DNA of 32,042 bases from Asterionellopsis glacialis. Lineage: Eukaryota > Bacillariophyta > Plagiogrammaphyceae > Rhaphoneidales > Asterionellopsidaceae. Shown here one piece after another: positions 1 through 10,830 of this stretch (its first letter is position 1; every line of letters starts with the position of its first letter). The stretch is taken from positions 22,109 to 54,150 of the forward strand of contig WKLE02001336.1 of the NCBI GenBank assembly GCA_014885115.2, written 5' to 3'. The position numbers were made by a program, and so were the translations under genes. A model generated the notes under the pieces. That model saw only the letters and a program-made list of their open reading frames with translations. It searched no databases and was not told the DNA's origin.

Positions 1-60
1 TTAAAGTAAAATTTAAAGTAAAGTTTAAAGTAAAGTTTAAAGTAAAGTTTAAAGTAAAGG
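1..60. repeat. 12-bp tandem repeat, five copies
   Basis: Five consecutive 12-base units of the form TTAAAGTAAAGT fill the first 60 bases. The first unit ends AAAT and the last ends AAGG; the three between are identical. The array touches the window edge, so its true length is unknown. The flanking 190 bases are also strongly AT-rich. Confidence 0.9.
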
Positions 61-1351
61 TAAAATTAGAAAAATCAAAACTAAAAAAAGGAAACCAAAA
101 TTATAAAGAAAAATCAATTTTTGATACCAATTCTAAAAAGACTTAAACTGGAGATTGGAACTGGTAATTAAAAGAACCAAAAAAAGAAAGAAAATATTAA
201 ATTAGAAGTAAAAGTAAGACATAAGTTACAAGAATAAGAAGAACAACAAACCCTAACCCAAAAATAAATGATTCTGTTACTACTACTGTCATGTAAAGTT
301 CTAAGTAGTTAGATTAACAGTAAGAAATATTTTTTCAAGGGGCGCCAAACAGGATAGTGCTGCTTGTGTAGATTTCTGATATTTACATGATGATTTTGCA
401 AGGATCAGCAGAAAAATCTCTACCATGGACAAAATTATGCAAGGAACATAGTGCTTCTTTTGTACAACATTGCCTTGCTTTCTCAACAACAAAAATCATG
501 CACCCAGGTATAATGTTTGAGATCCAAACACATTTGCTTTATATCTTCATTCTTTTGCGTTTTTTGCAAGAAGTTTTTCCAAATCAATTTGCTAATGATG
601 ACTAGTAGCAATGAGAAATTTAACCAATATATAGTTTTTGGCTGCCAGTAAAAGAGGAGGAATCTGTGGTCAGCTCTGGGATACAAGGCCATATGTGTCT
701 CTTCTATTATATCTATTGTAGTTGTAACCATTATCTCTGCATAATGCATTAGCAGTGATATACTCATTTTAATATTTGTAGTTTGACTCTACAAAAAATA
801 TTTGTATTTATTGCTTTTAGTTTCTGCTTCAGACTTTAAAGCTGTCCCAAGGGTAGATCAAACCCAAATTGTGTCTTAGTACATGTCCAAGTCTACAAAT
901 AAATAATGGCCTCCAGCATGTTCTACTCTGCAATACTTGCTACTACAATCTACAATTGCAATTACTTCCAATGTTCATAATTTTCCACATTGTTTACATC
1001 ACAACCACAAGAACAGTTTTTAAAACCAATTGCTCTGGCTGCTGTTCAACAATAGCTCTTTCCCCCTTCTTTTGTACAAAAGTATTTAGAATGTACTGAG
1101 ACTATATTTCTCTCTACTAGTCTAATTTGTTTCACAAAAATCTCTGGTTGTGGTCTGTTGTAACATCAATAAAAGGAGGATCAATATTATTATTTAATCT
1201 ATTGCTTTTTTGATTACTATAGAGAGCAATTCAATCATTCTTTTGTTAATTTCCAAACTATTCCCAACTCTAATAGTAATAAATAGTAGTATAATCTAAA
1301 TTACTGTTGCAATTGTTGTCAGACAGACTAAAATGTTTACTGGTACTTCAA
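61..1351. other. AT-rich stretch without a supported gene
   Basis: Reading frames here are short (at most 94 codons), many begin without ATG, and none shows a domain I recognise. The first 200 bases are mostly A with few C or G. I looked for retroelement polymerase or integrase motifs on both strands of 300-770 and found nothing convincing. No tRNA-like fold was seen. Confidence 0.6.
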
Positions 1352-1353
1352 TT

Positions 1354-1429
<76 letters not shown>

Positions 1430-1431
1430 TC
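1352..1431. repeat. (TTTC)20 microsatellite
   Basis: Twenty uninterrupted TTTC units occupy exactly 80 bases. No interruption is present, which suggests recent expansion or ongoing slippage. It directly abuts the 53-bp tandem duplication that follows. Confidence 0.97.
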
Positions 1432-1437
1432 AATGGG

Positions 1438-1543
1438 GGACCATCAAATACCTGAAATCAGGACCTACTAGTGTCTGCATCTGAATTAGGGGACCATCAA
1501 ATACCTGAAATCAGGATCTACTAGTGTCTGCATCTGGATTAGG
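1438..1543. repeat. 53-bp tandem duplication
   Basis: Two adjacent 53-base copies begin with GGACCATCAAATACC and end with ATTAGG. They differ at only two positions that I can see (GGACCT/GGATCT and CTGAATT/CTGGATT). The tail, CTGGATTAGGGT..CAT.GAAAAGAT, recurs in degenerate form near 1633-1662, so an older third copy of part of the unit is likely. Confidence 0.93.
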
Positions 1544-2472
1544 GTGTCATGGAAAAGATGCAAAATGACCTCTAATCCAGTCCTACTTGTGGTCTTATAA
1601 CCAATTAAATCACCTGGAAAGTGCAATTAGGATCTGGATTAGGGTTGGCATAGAAAAGATACTGTAAGGGCAACAATTCAAGTCTGGGAGCTGTATGATT
1701 CTAATATATTTAGATCTTTCTTGAAAGAAGTCTTTTCTGTATCAACTAGTACATTTGTTGCAGAAAATGACATCCTAGTAGGGGCAGTATCCAAAATTCA
1801 GTAACAGGGAATGTGTTTTACCTGCAACAAGTTCTGTTGATGATATCTGCCCAGAAAAAGAACTTTTGTTATCACCATACTAGAGCTTTTATAGATACTG
1901 AAAAGAAACTGGGATAGTTATTTCATTGTTCCTTTCCTTCCAGGAAAAAAAAGCAGCTATTTCCTCTAAAAAAGGAAAAATGACTGCAATTGAAACTTGA
2001 AGAATAAATGATTTCAAATGATAAAAAATATAATGGTCAAACAAGTAACAAGTAACTAGAAATAACATACTTAGATCTACCACTCTTGTTTTTGATGAGG
2101 GAACCACCACCCTGTCTGTCTATTTTGTTGCTATTGTGTTCAAGAGAATACAATATCATGCTATAGTCTACTCATAACATCTTGGTCCTATATACTGTGG
2201 TACTCTCAAGTACAAAGGGTTACCATTAAACAAATTGTGAAACTGCTGTATGGTAAGAAGAGGAGAGGACCAATTTCGATTTTAAGAAGTTGAGAGGCTT
2301 AGGAAGTTATCACCAGATTTGTTGGATTTTTTAGGACAGAAAACAATAGAAACTAAGGTCAAAATGGGGCCAACAGTACAGTCCCATCCACCAATATAAG
2401 CAACTTTGTGTTGCTTAGTCAACTTTGGAATTGTTCACAAAAAAACAACAAGCAACTTCAACAGCAGCTTGA
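1544..2472. other. Non-coding stretch, no gene seen
   Basis: No frame longer than about 75 codons and no recognisable motif. It contains the degenerate CTGGATTAGGG block near 1633-1662 related to the duplication just upstream. Otherwise I see nothing in it. Confidence 0.55.
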
Positions 2473-2518
2473 AAAATGCCCTGTTGCTTATTTTCACAAA
2501 CACATAACAGGGCATTTT
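2473..2518. repeat. 13-bp perfect inverted repeat
   Basis: AAAATGCCCTGTT at 2473-2485 is the exact reverse complement of AACAGGGCATTTT at 2506-2518, separated by a 20-base loop. It could form a hairpin in DNA or RNA, or be the remnant of the ends of a small mobile element. No gene lies near enough to make it a terminator. Confidence 0.85.
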
Positions 2519-2574
2519 CATTTACTTATAGTGTTTCTTGGTGATGATATATCACTGAAATAAAACCAATGTGT

Positions 2575-2840
2575 TGCTAATTCAAACTTGAAATTTTCTG
2601 TTTCAAATAAAACAAAAGCAACTTCAAGCTTGGCAATAAAAATTAGACTGTAATACACAAAAATTATGTATTGCTCAAGCTTTAAATTTGCTGTTTCAAA
2701 CAGACATTTTCAAACTTGGCTTTTGTTAATGGTGGGAGGACTTATCATGCAATACACAAAAATTATTCATTCAAGCTTGAAATTTTTGCTGTCTTTTCAA
2801 ATTTGAAAGTTCAAGCTTAACAAATATCAGGCTTTTGCTT
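2575..2840. repeat. Decayed imperfect repeats
   Basis: The block AATACACAAAAATTAT, followed by a CAAGCTT..AAATTT..GCTGT segment, occurs near 2651 and again near 2750. Related TTCAAACTTGAAATT and TTCAAGCTTGAAATT variants occur around 2580, 2770 and 2810. This looks like an old, diverged local duplication of about 100 bp. It carries no reading frame of note. Confidence 0.6.
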
Positions 2841-3307
2841 ATTGGTGGGTGTGGGGGGGACTGTGTAGTAATCCACCTTCATCACTGACTTTTGTGATAG
2901 TTATGCCCTTTAAATTGCTGATCCTTCTTCGTTTGCAGCTTTCCTCTGTAGAGATTATGATAGAGCTAATGGATTCCTTCTGTTTTTGCATTGGTGATTT
3001 GTGTTTGGGCAAATATGGAATCTAGGAACATCAAAATACATATTTTTTGGATTTTGCGTCTTGCTGTTGTCCAAATGCTTTGAACAGAAGAAATGCTGTT
3101 TCAACGCACCCGCATGCGTAACGTGCCACCACAACCCATCATCAAAAAAGAACAATATTCTTGTTTTTTCTTTTGTGCGGTGCCTCCCCAAATCAACATC
3201 AAACACAACACATCATCCACCATCACTATTATCTCTTGAGACATCTCTGTACGTAGACTCTTGGAGAGATAGATAGATAGATAGAGAGTGTAAAGGTCAA
3301 GATACAC
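2841..3307. promoter_or_regulatory. Upstream region of the RRM gene
   Basis: This stretch precedes the first ATG of the RRM-protein gene. Overlapping short frames on both strands have no recognisable product. A short GATA/AGAT repeat at about 3267-3288 lies immediately upstream of the start. No clear TATA box or other diagnostic promoter motif was identified. Confidence 0.4.
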
Positions 3308-5106
3308 ATGTTTGAACGGTACTTGAGGAGTAAAGGAAGTCTTGCAGTGACAATTGTGTGGCTCGTAGTACTGCAGACCGTAACCATGAAGTCTCGAGTT
3401 TTAGCCTTGGTGGTTCGGAATGGATGCAAACCTAGTTTTTTTTGTCACAACCAGGTTGTTGTACGTGCGAAGGCCACTGCGACTCGTGCACAAAAATTGA
3501 TGAATATTCGAAGTACATCATCCTATCCTCGTTATAATGCTCTTTTTGCTTCTGCCAACAAGTATGACATTCCGGATTTTACGGTTGAGGATGACGACGA
3601 TGATTATGATGAAAATGAAAATGTTCAACGAGTCACTTTCTCATCCGAACATGAAGAATTCACACCTGATGACTATGACTCTGATGAAGAGGACGCGCCT
3701 GTTCCCAAACCTCCTAAATCTAAAGTTATTCCTACCCGTCGTAGTAGTCTTCCTCCGAGAGCACCTAAACCACCCAAGAGAAAGGCTGCTGTAAAGGTAA
3801 CTCAAGGGACATCATGGATGGATAAGAATACTATCGGAGGTTGGGCTCCAGACCAAGAAGAAGAGCAAGAACAGCAACAGCAAGAACAGCAAACACAACA
3901 ACAACAACCACGCAGGGATAATAAGAAAAAGAGGGAACAGACAGATGGGAACCGTACATTTAAGGATGATTTCCGTGGTACACGAGTTTTTGTTCAAGGT
4001 ATCCCACCACAAACTAGCTGGCAAGATGTGAGTTTTTTGAAAATAATGGGATTCTCGTTTCTTGAAAAGGATGAATTATTATTATCCGTATTTGTCTCCG
4101 TATACTCAAACGAATATCTTTCGTATTATTTTGCCATTTGTGCTCTCTAACATTTTTGAATATCATAAACAAACACATACATACACAGCTTAAAGATCAT
4201 TTCCGTGTAGCAGGAGAGGTAGTATTTGCATCAATCAGTGTCGATAAAAGGACAGGAGAATCCAAGGGATGTGGGATTGTTCAATTTGAAACATTCGAAG
4301 AAGCCAAAACTGCTATACAAATTATGCGTGATCATCCAATTGATGGATCTAGCCTGTATGTCCGTGAAGATGTACAAGATAAACCTGCCATGCCTCGAGG
4401 TGGAGGTAATACAACACCACCTACTCGTTGGAAATGTGCCAATGAAGACAATGAGGCACATTTGTCAGTCGATGACCGTACAGCCATTTTATCATTGATT
4501 CGAGCAAGAGATCAAGCTCGTCGGAGGAAGAACTACACCGCATCAGATGAAATGCGCGATGAATTGAAACGTGACTATGGTGTTCATGTCGATGATCGTT
4601 TAAAGATGTGGTGGACATCTGTAGATGGTGGGAAGACTGTTCCAAACATGATATCAGACATCAAGGGGGATGGTGGATGGTCTGGTCCCAAGCCTTGGAG
4701 ACAAATCCCCACGACACCTGAAAATGACGCATGCGTTGATCCAAACTTAGTGGAAGGTTTGTTAAAACAAAGGGACATTGCGCGGAGAGAGAAGGACTTT
4801 GATACGGCTGATGCTCTTTTGGAAGAAGCACGTGATTCACCAGATGGTCATTTGTATCTTCGTATTCACGATGAAAGTCGAACTTGGCGTATTTGGACAG
4901 ATGAAAAACCAGCAAGGCCAGTCGAACATGACCAAGAAAGTCACGGAGAAATCCGTAAGACTGCATCCGAACAATGTATAGATATTGTTACAAAGTATGA
5001 CCCTGCGAAAATCGATGAAGTCCGCTCTCTCTTACAAAAATTTCCAGGTAGAGAATTCAACATTCTGAAGAAATTGAAACAGCGCTACTACAACCAGGAT
5101 CCTTAA
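3308..5106 (+). CDS. RRM protein with two CysRS-tail-like hairpins
   Basis: Two exons, 3308-4027 and 4189-5106, are joined across a 161-nt GTGAGT...ACAG phase-0 intron to give about 545 aa. The intron interrupts the RNA-recognition motif: RNP2-like VFVQGIP lies in exon 1 and RNP1-like KGCGIVQF in exon 2. The N-terminal half is acidic and then Pro/Lys/Gln-rich. After the RRM come two helical hairpins (RARDQARRRKNY..SDEMRDEL and KQRDIARREKDFDTADALLEE) that resemble the C-terminal end of cysteinyl-tRNA synthetases, but no synthetase core is present. A KYDPAKIDEVRSLLQKF-type tail closes the protein. The first Met gives a hydrophobic leader; Met at 3386 gives an Arg-rich leader that could be organellar. 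Likely an RNA-binding protein of an organelle or the nucleus; function unknown. Confidence 0.85.
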
Positions 5107-5631
5107 ACCACATCTTTTGAGTTGCTTTTTAATCGCTGAAAACACACTAAACCTACATTTAACTTATGTCTATAAAACAATAATAAGAACCACAGCAACA
5201 TACTAGCTAGGGAGGCATTTCTGTAGATCGTGCACGAAAATTACTTCAAAAGTCTAAACGTCTGTATAATTAGCTCTTTCTATTAGGAAATGATTTGTTC
5301 ACTTCTTCCAAGCAACGTTTGTTTTGTTTACAGGCTGCAACACCTTTTACTCAACCGTTCGGTTTCGACCTGACATTTGTGACGCTGAAGGGGCCAAGTA
5401 AAAGTTGTCCAGCCGTGTGGGATTTTCCGGATATTGTATTGTCTCCTCTTCGTCCTCTTCGTATGGATAACATGCACAGAAAGAGCATGTGCATAGCTCA
5501 ATATTTTCGGAGTTGTGGTCTAGAGGTTTGAAGCTATACGCCAACAAGAAATGCAGATATGGGTTGGTAAGAAAACAGGAATAAAAAAAGAATGACGAAT
5601 AAAGATGCGAGTGTGGTACACTGTCTACTCC
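5107..5631. other. Convergent intergenic region, no gene seen
   Basis: This stretch lies between the 3' ends of the RRM gene and the TMEM185-like gene. Frames of up to 78 codons exist on both strands but overlap each other and show no motif. It probably contains the two 3' untranslated regions. Confidence 0.55.
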
Positions 5632-7361
5632 TTACCGTACTTCACCAAACATTGGTATTATTGCAACGCCCTTGCTTTCAACACTGGTCCAACCCTTAGT
5701 CTCGAGACGCAGTTTCCTGGGGTGTACAGCAGCTTGACCTCCATACAGAAGAAGCTTAGCAAATTCGTCTCGACTGATCGCCCAAGCACCCATCCCTACA
5801 AGACATACAATTAAGGGAGCCAGCACAACTACGAATAGTCGGGTCTCAATCTCGACAGGCCTTGCTAGTGGTGTCACTTCAATCACAACTACAAGTAAAA
5901 TGACAGAAATCAGGGCAGCCATTGAATATAAAATTCCTGCAGTGAGTTGGGCCTCCGTTAGCCGGTAATATCCAATCTGGTGTCCATAAACGATGTAAAT
6001 CAAAGTCCCGGAAGATATACTCAGTATTGCAACCAATGGACTAATGATGAATCTCCATTTGACATCTTCCATGCCATAGTCAACCCTCATGGTTGCGAGG
6101 ATCATGGAAGTAAGCGCCAGCATCCAACACAGAAGCTTTAGAGGATGTTGCGTCTTACAGACCAACCCGTGGAGCAATCCCCCCACAACAAAAATCCAGA
6201 CAGGAATAAAGGTGACCCCCAATGATATGGACCCCTTGGCCATTCGTATATATAGCAGTACCTCAAAGACAAAGATAAAGAATGATACGATACCCGTTTT
6301 CAATCCAAACTTGAGTGATCGTTGCAGTAGAGGTAGATATTCTGTTCGATCCAAGTGATCCATCGAATCTGGTCGTTGTCTGTTATCGTTTGCTTCAGAA
6401 ATAAATCTAGAAAGAGCTTTGGCAGAACTAATGTGACACCATAAAAGTCCAACGTGAGAACCCCAGGATGGGAGCAAGACAAACCAATATGGAAGGTCGA
6501 GGACAAGTTCTGTCCATCGAACCATTCCAAACAAAGCCGAGAGTGAAAATCCAACCGCAACAATAAGCTATATGACAAAGAAAGAAAGAAAGAAAGAAAC
6601 AACCATAAGGGTGAGGTTTGACGATCAATAATTGGGAGCGCGAATCAAAGAGGTGCAAGTCTAAAGTGCTCAGGGACAGTTTTACTTTCATACTGCAAAA
6701 TGAAACTCACCCATGTTTTGATAAGTGGCTTGAGAACTCGAAGAGCTGATTTGCGCACTGCATAAATCTCTTCAGGGATTTCAATCAATGGTTGATCTCC
6801 AAATACGGAAGAGTTTTGCGTAGCGGTATCCCTTTGCTGCTGCTGTTGTAGATTCGCATTTGGAGTCCCTGGTTTACTAGTTACGCTGCCAGATGCAACT
6901 CCTCTATCCCCAGGCGTTGTTGGTGTTGTCCCGGATGGTCCACTATTCAGTCCATCCATGTCCAAGGAATTGGTAGTATTGTTCTGTGGTTGATTTGTGT
7001 TGGTCGATGTCGAATTATTCTCGCTGCCATCGTAATAGGCTCCATAGGAGGAGCCATTATTGTTATTATTATTGTTGGAGTCCGTTGAATTGTACGTGCT
7101 ATTATCAAAGTCGCGCGTACCGTATTCCGGGTCGGAAGATCGTCCACTATTCATCGCAGATTGGGAATCCGAAGGTGGTGATTGGAACTGATGTGTGCCC
7201 AATGGCGATCTACTGGAACGCCTTGCACGGATATGTCCCTGGTGGTGAGACTCTGTAGTAGCGTTTCTACTGCTGGAACCGTGCTCTTCCACAGGTGAAT
7301 AAATCAACGGATCAGATTCCGATGCTCCTCCTTCTACGAAACTATTTTTTCCAGATCTCAT
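5632..7361 (-). CDS. TMEM185-like multi-pass membrane protein
   Basis: On the minus strand, exon 1 is 7361-6711 and exon 2 is 6567-5632, with a 143-nt GTGAGT...ATAG phase-0 intron; the product is about 528 aa. The first 185 residues are low complexity (Ser, Asn, Thr, Gly) with an acidic SDPLIYSP motif, probably a disordered cytosolic tail. The remainder has around eight hydrophobic segments, with signatures such as WVSF/LIVAVGF, LPSWGSHVGLLW, FIPVWIFVVGGLLHGLVC and the polar ending. This pattern matches the TMEM185/FAM11A family (Tmemb_185A). These proteins are poorly characterised integral membrane proteins, so no transport role should be assumed. Splicing joins KTW to LIVAVGF within a transmembrane segment, which supports the intron. 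It is divergent from the BASS gene. Confidence 0.82.
6577..6599. repeat. (AAAG)5 repeat forming an intron pyrimidine tract
   Basis: Five AAAG units plus a partial one lie inside the intron of the TMEM185-like gene. Read on the coding (minus) strand they become CTTT repeats ending seven bases before the ATAG acceptor. The microsatellite therefore supplies the polypyrimidine tract. Confidence 0.85.
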
Positions 7362-8527
7362 TGCATTCCCGCCTATTTACGGCGGGTTCAAATAACAATA
7401 ACGCCGTTCTGTCTTTCTCTGTCTTTTGCTTTTTCTTCTTGCTTCTCGCGGAGGTAAATGGGCTTCGCTTACTGTTGCGAGTCGATGTTGCTGTCCGAAT
7501 TCAAGTTTGAAAGTTGGTCGCTTCGTGTTGGGGGGTCCTTTTTTGCAGTCGCTAACTGACCCGCAGGACGCAACAAGAGCATTCACAAATATCAAATACG
7601 CTACTGTGGGACAATAGTCCTGCATTCAGTATCTCTACCTGTATTTACTAGAGGGCTGTAGGCTACTTCATGTGTATGTGTCGGTTGCAGAAAAAATAAA
7701 TTAAGATAAGGTGTGATTTAGGCGATAGACTGCACCCTAGGGCAATAACACGGTGATAAATGATTATATTAATATATGAACACACTATTCTTGATTACTT
7801 CTTATGATTCCCAAAATTATAAAGATTTTAGAGTACAAAAAAATATAGGCTGGCCGCATTGGTTTTTCCAGTTCTCGGTGCTGTTGCTGCGTTGAAATAT
7901 TAAATTACCTAAGACAAGCGATAGAGCTATTTCTGTAATTACAAAACAGAGATTCCAATTATAAGTATTCTGACGTCTTGAGCAGAAAAATCCAGCCGTT
8001 GGATGTTGGAAAACCAGCCCTTTGTACCCAAGGTACCGTAGGTTGTCTGTAGCCAGTTCTACGACGACCCTGCATGATACCCCCCAAATCAAAGCCAGTG
8101 ATCTTGGCAAGAACGAAAATAAAGCTTTACTCCAACTACCGGTAGCTGTAGTTTCTACAAAGACCCTCTAGAGAGTACCTACCACCAGTATCAAAAGCTA
8201 CCAGGTATGTAGCTGTGAACAAAAGACAATGCGCCGTCTGTGCTTGGAAGTTAGCACCGACAGCACAGTCGCCGTAATATGCAAAAACCAAAGACGTCGC
8301 CGGCCCGCGTCAATCCTCTCCCTGTCCCTCCCCAAAATCGGACGTCATTCAGGTCTGGACCGATGGGTATCTACCGGTATCCACGGTAACGTATCTGCGC
8401 GACATTGGGAACCACATCAACCATCAATCAAAATCCATAACATCCCTTCAATCACGTTACTTACTAACTACCTGTAGTTAGTTATTTTTTAAAAACACAC
8501 CATCACTACTTGAACATTGTGTAGACC
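7362..8527. promoter_or_regulatory. Divergent promoter region with CRE-like sites
   Basis: This 1,166-bp stretch separates the divergent starts of the TMEM185-like and BASS genes. It contains TGACGTCT at 7971-7978, GACGTC at 8293-8298 and GACGTCAT at 8341-8348, all sharing the ACGT core of CREB/ATF-type bZIP sites. The last is about 180 bp upstream of the BASS start codon. Such elements are known to mediate CO2/cAMP response in the diatom PtCA1 promoter; a similar role here is inference. Frames in this region (up to 97 codons) look non-coding. Confidence 0.4.
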
Positions 8528-10497
8528 ATGAAGATTCAAAGCCTTGCAACACTTTTATTGGTGCCCACAATGGGGGCGGCTTTTGCCCCCTCTATCCCTG
8601 CTCGTGTGGTATGTTGTTCCAAAGAAGAAAGTTCGTCGGATGTTTTCGTTTCGTGTCGAAAAAGTTGGAGAACGCCAAGTGAGAAAAAAGGTGTTTTGTT
8701 GGTTTGATAGTTTTGGGACACGTAATCCGTACTCCCCATCATGCAAAAGACCCATTTTGGAAGGAATGGGATGGTTGCTAGCAAAATCAGATGGGAAAAC
8801 AAAATCGACAAGTTTGTTTTTCGAGAGATATTTTGAAGTCGCTTTTTGTTTCTTTCAAAACAAAACTGCTTTCTTTTTTTGGTGGGACGACACAACTTTC
8901 TCACATTGATTGAACTTGTTCTTAAAATGTTCTTTTTTGGATTTTTTTTAAATTTCGAACAACTACAAACCAAACCAGGCTGTGAATCCTTCTGTAAAGA
9001 GCGTTCCCATGTCCATGTCAGCACCAACATTCAAGACATCAACCACCTCTTTGGATATGACTTCATCGGTGAGTTTTTTTGAATCGTACCTTGAGAATCT
9101 AGCTAATGTCATATGCCGATATTGTCTTGTTAGACGAAAAAGATTTCATAATTTTTGGCAAAACTGACTGTAGTTTGTACTAAACCGTTTGTTGTGAATG
9201 CCCTTTTCATATCCATACACATCATAATCCAATATTTTATTACATAGAGTCTAGCAGCTGCTGCCACTGATGACGGTGAAGAAAAGGGACTTGGAGCTAA
9301 AATCTTTGATGCTTATGTCAAAACTGCAAATGTTGCTACTACGCTTTTCCCTCTTTGGACTGTTCTCTTTACTGCTATTGCCTTGAAGTCCCCTTCTTCC
9401 TTTGATTGGTTCACTACGGATTACTTCACTGGTGCTCTCGCCGCTCTGATGCTTTCCATGGGTATCACATTAACCCCTGCCGACTTTGTCAAGGTTGCAT
9501 CTCGTCCCAACTCTGTCCTTATGCAATTTTCTCTTTGCTACGGTATGATGCCTGTCCTTGCCTTGGTCCTCGGAAAGGCATGTGGACTAGACCCCGCTCT
9601 TCTTGCTGGTATGGTCCTCGTTGGAAGTATCAACGGTGGACAAGCCTCCAACCTTTGTACCTACATTGCCAGAGGTAACGTTGCTCTTTCGGTCCTCATG
9701 ACTACCGCTACTACTCTTGGTGCTATCTTTATGACTCCCATCCTTTGTAAGGGTCTTCTTGGTGCTGTTGTCCCTGTGGATGCCAAGGGTATTGCCATGT
9801 CTACTATTCAGGTGAGTTAGAGAAGTTTGTTTTTGGAATCATCGGTAGAATTGATAACTTTTGTGGATGGGTGAAACAAATCGTATGTTATTCATGACTA
9901 CTCACACAATAACTATTTGTTTGTCTATTTCGACTCATGACATGAAACATATATTCATACATATAGGTCGTCCTTGCTCCTATTGCTATTGGTATGACCA
10001 CTAATAAGTTTTTCCCTAAACTTGTCGAGAAGATCGTCCCCATCACCCCTGTCATTGGAGTTATCTCTACATGTCTTCTCGTAGCAAGTGCTGTTGCTCA
10101 AGTTGCCGAACCTATTTTGAATGCTGGTATTTCGCTTCAAATTCCTGTAATTTTGTTACATTTGGTGGGTGGTCTTGTGGGTTACATGCTCCCCCGTTTA
10201 ACTGGATTTGGTGAAGTTGCATCACGTACCATGGCTATTGAAACATCTATGAAATCATCTGCCTTTGGTTTCTTACTTGCCAAACTTCACTTTGGTGATT
10301 ATGCCGCCCGTGTCCCCTCCGCTGTGAGTGTGGTATGGATGGCCTTGACAGGGTCTCTCCTTGCTGTCGTATGGCGTTACATCCCTGTCAAAAATAATGG
10401 TGAATTTGATCGTTCTCTCGTAGAAAAGTACCCACCCTTCAATGCTAAAAATGCCTTCAACAAACTTTTGAAGTTTTTGCGTCTCAAGAAGGACTAA
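8528..10497 (+). CDS. Plastid-targeted BASS-family sodium symporter
   Basis: Four exons, 8528-8608, 8979-9068, 9248-9811 and 9967-10497, are all joined at phase 0 (introns 370, 179 and 155 nt) and encode about 421 aa. The leader has a hydrophobic signal followed by AFAP at residues 18-21, the classic diatom plastid cleavage motif. Exon 2 is Ser/Thr/Pro-rich with basic residues, as in a transit peptide. The body shows the bile acid:sodium symporter fold: GALAALMLSMGITL, GLDPALLAGMVLVGSINGGQASN, and the second-half motif ETSMKSSAFGFLLAKLHFGD. Length and motifs fit chloroplast BASS proteins. Plant BASS2 carries pyruvate with sodium, but the substrate here cannot be read from sequence. It probably sits in the inner plastid envelope. 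Exon 1 encodes only the signal peptide and AFAP region. Confidence 0.9.
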
Positions 10498-10830
10498 ATT
10501 CTTTTTTGGTGTGGAGAAAAAGCAAACAGGGGGTTGCTACTAACTAATTATGAATAAAGAACTTCCTGGGAAGGAGATTTCTGATTTTTATATTGGAAAA
10601 ACAGCAAACCCAAATATATTAAAAAAGAAAGTGTTGATTTTAAAAACTTTTGATACTAACTGTGTAACTAAAAACAAATCTTGAAACATAAAATAGTCAA
10701 GTTCAAAAGTGGGGGAAAAACCATTCTTTTCTATTCTTTCCGTTCTGTTTTTTCTCCTTTCTCGAGAAAGAATGCAAGTTGCGAGAGACACTTTGTTGTA
10801 TACGGTAGCACTGTTGCTTCGTTCCTATTC
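10498..10830. other. Convergent intergenic region
   Basis: This stretch holds the 3' flanks of the BASS and VPS28 genes. It includes a 14-bp perfect palindrome, CTTTCTCGAGAAAG, at 10757-10770. I see no gene in it. Confidence 0.6.

Noticed and set aside
300..770. Minus-strand frames reminiscent of retroelement tails (e.g. QKSTQAALS)
   Set aside because: The likeness to a Copia RNase H motif is only a few residues, no polymerase or integrase block is nearby, and no long terminal repeats were seen.
1484..1640. TTAGGG words suggesting telomere sequence
   Set aside because: Only isolated single copies inside the 53-bp duplication and its relic; no tandem telomeric array.
7379..7410. GGGTTCAAATA resembling a tRNA B-box
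   Set aside because: The surrounding bases do not fold into T-arm, anticodon and acceptor stems, and no A-box is correctly spaced.
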